Made by a program: the position numbers and the translations under genes. A stretch of DNA of 7,421 nucleotides. Origin: Kiritimatiellia bacterium (lineage in GTDB: Bacteria; Verrucomicrobiota; Kiritimatiellia; SLAD01). Of the stretch, positions 6,760-7,421 are shown piece by piece (the stretch's first letter is position 1; every line of letters starts with the position of its first letter). The notes beneath the pieces are model-generated. The model searched no databases. It was not told the DNA's origin and was given only the letters and a program-made list of their open reading frames with translations. The DNA lies in the NCBI GenBank assembly GCA_007127595.1, contig SKZA01000378.1:1-7421 (forward strand), written 5' to 3'.

Positions 6760-7421
6760 TATTCGGCAAATCCTTCTCTGTTTCTAAAATGGATACGCGC
6801 TGAGTAGCGTCGTGAATTGCGCTCAATGAAATCCGTTGCCGCCGCCTGATCCGCGCCCCATAATTGGGCTGCGCGTGTCATATCCGACTCGCCCAGGACT
6901 TGCAGATAGATGTCCGTCCACAACGGGGGACCATGCTGCGTTGAGTCATAGTTGAACTGTTCGGTACCCGATCCGTCATATGTCCAGACTTCAAAGGCGA
7001 CGACATTGTTGGCGATCGTTTCAATGTTTTGTCCCCCGAAACCGTCGTGGAGGGCCTCCCAAGCGTCCGGGGCCCACCAGTCCGTACGATGGTAAGCGCT
7101 ATCCAGTAGGCCCGGGTTTTGGCCGGCCACCCAATGCGCGCTGCGGGTCTTGCGCATGCGGGCCAGGCGATAGCGGGGCCCTTTATCATGGCTTGCGTCC
7201 ATGAGATTGTTCTGATCGTCCCGCATGAACGTCACGAAATAGATGAAGTGGGAGGTAGAGCGCCGCCGAGCTTGCTGGCCGGAGCCTCCCCAGGGCGGCG
7301 TCTGTGTCAGCGTGACGAAGGCGATGGAGTCGGTGTCCAAACCGAATGCGGATTGGCTGAAACTGACCGACGGGTCAACGACACTATGGGCGCGGAACGA
7401 GATCTGGTCGTCGGCGATGGC
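6759..7421 (-). CDS. GspJ-like minor pseudopilin, C-terminal part (partial, 5' end outside window)
   Basis: The frame is open to the window edge and gives 220 codons, ending in TAA at 6761-6759. A TTG at 7340 is not the likely start, because protein-like sequence continues upstream of it (for example DDQISFRAH, then FGLDTDSIAFVTL). The visible part is a soluble beta-rich domain; the N-terminal prepilin helix would lie outside the window. The segment NNVVAFEVWTYDGSG, followed about 25 residues later by PPLWTDIYLQVLGESD, resembles the GspJ pattern in which a strand, a Y-D turn and a hydrophobic strand follow each other. RYRLARMRKT and the terminal RYSARIHFRNREGF are also typical of large pseudopilins from PVC-type genomes, including the Verru_Chthon cassette proteins. 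Family knowledge: GspJ sits in the tip complex of the type II secretion pseudopilus with GspI and GspK. The overlap with a GspK-like gene supports this call. The exact subfamily is uncertain without the N-terminus. Confidence 0.6.
   Translation of the reverse strand, partial: AIADDQISFRAHSVVDPSVSFSQSAFGLDTDSIAFVTLTQTPPWGGSGQQARRRSTSHFIYFVTFMRDDQNNLMDASHDKGPRYRLARMRKTRSAHWVAGQNPGLLDSAYHRTDWWAPDAWEALHDGFGGQNIETIANNVVAFEVWTYDGSGTEQFNYDSTQHGPPLWTDIYLQVLGESDMTRAAQLWGADQAAATDFIERNSRRYSARIHFRNREGFAE
6771..6777 (-). promoter_or_regulatory. Shine-Dalgarno AGAAGGA for the GspK-like gene
   Basis: On the minus strand AGAAGGA lies 11 bases before the ATG at 6759 and inside the end of the upstream coding region. 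Together with the one-base stop/start overlap (TAA at 6761-6759, ATG at 6759-6757) it fixes the start codon and indicates translational coupling of the two pseudopilin-like genes. Confidence 0.6.

Noticed and set aside
7338..7340. TTG as the start of the GspJ-like gene
   Set aside because: The same frame stays open and protein-like up to the window edge, so the true start is outside and this TTG is an internal Leu codon.
1..7421. tRNA or rRNA genes
   Set aside because: No cloverleaf-like segment with T-loop GTTC features and no conserved rRNA stretch was seen on either strand.

Overview
The window is a GC-rich stretch of a bacterial chromosome, and every gene I can support reads on the minus strand. 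The style of the proteins points to the PVC superphylum (Kiritimatiellota, Lentisphaerae or Verrucomicrobia) or a similar Gram-negative group: an oversized GspK-like pseudopilin coupled to a GspJ-like one, and a very long exported protein built from a glycan-binding-like domain, jelly-roll-like modules, a lamin-tail domain and a BACON-like domain. This placement is inferred from protein style, not from a marker gene.

Layout, in the direction of transcription (high to low coordinates). (1) 7421-6759 is the C-terminal 220 codons of a GspJ-like pseudopilin cut by the window edge. (2) 6759-4441 is a complete 772-residue GspK-like protein whose ATG overlaps the previous stop by one base (TAATG). 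(3) 4440-3776 is a 665-base gap with no convincing gene. It contains a 285-base palindromic, MITE- or REPIN-like element (4025-4309) with imperfect terminal inverted repeats, a 26-base hairpin motif present once inside and once outside the element, and a sigma70-type promoter next to the following gene. (4) 3775 to position 1 is the start of a giant secreted or surface protein (at least 1258 residues), open at the window edge. It is absent as an ATG-to-stop ORF only because its stop lies outside the window.

How the genes may work together: the first two resemble minor pseudopilins of a type II secretion or type IV pilus-like machine and are probably translated together. The giant protein has a Sec signal peptide and a string of extracellular beta-domains, so it is a plausible client of such a machine or a cell-surface adhesin. 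It has its own promoter and lies beyond a repeat-filled gap, so the link is only by proximity. The points most worth a second look are the structured intergenic element, the exact 26-base hairpin repeat, and the modular, partly recombined architecture of the giant protein.
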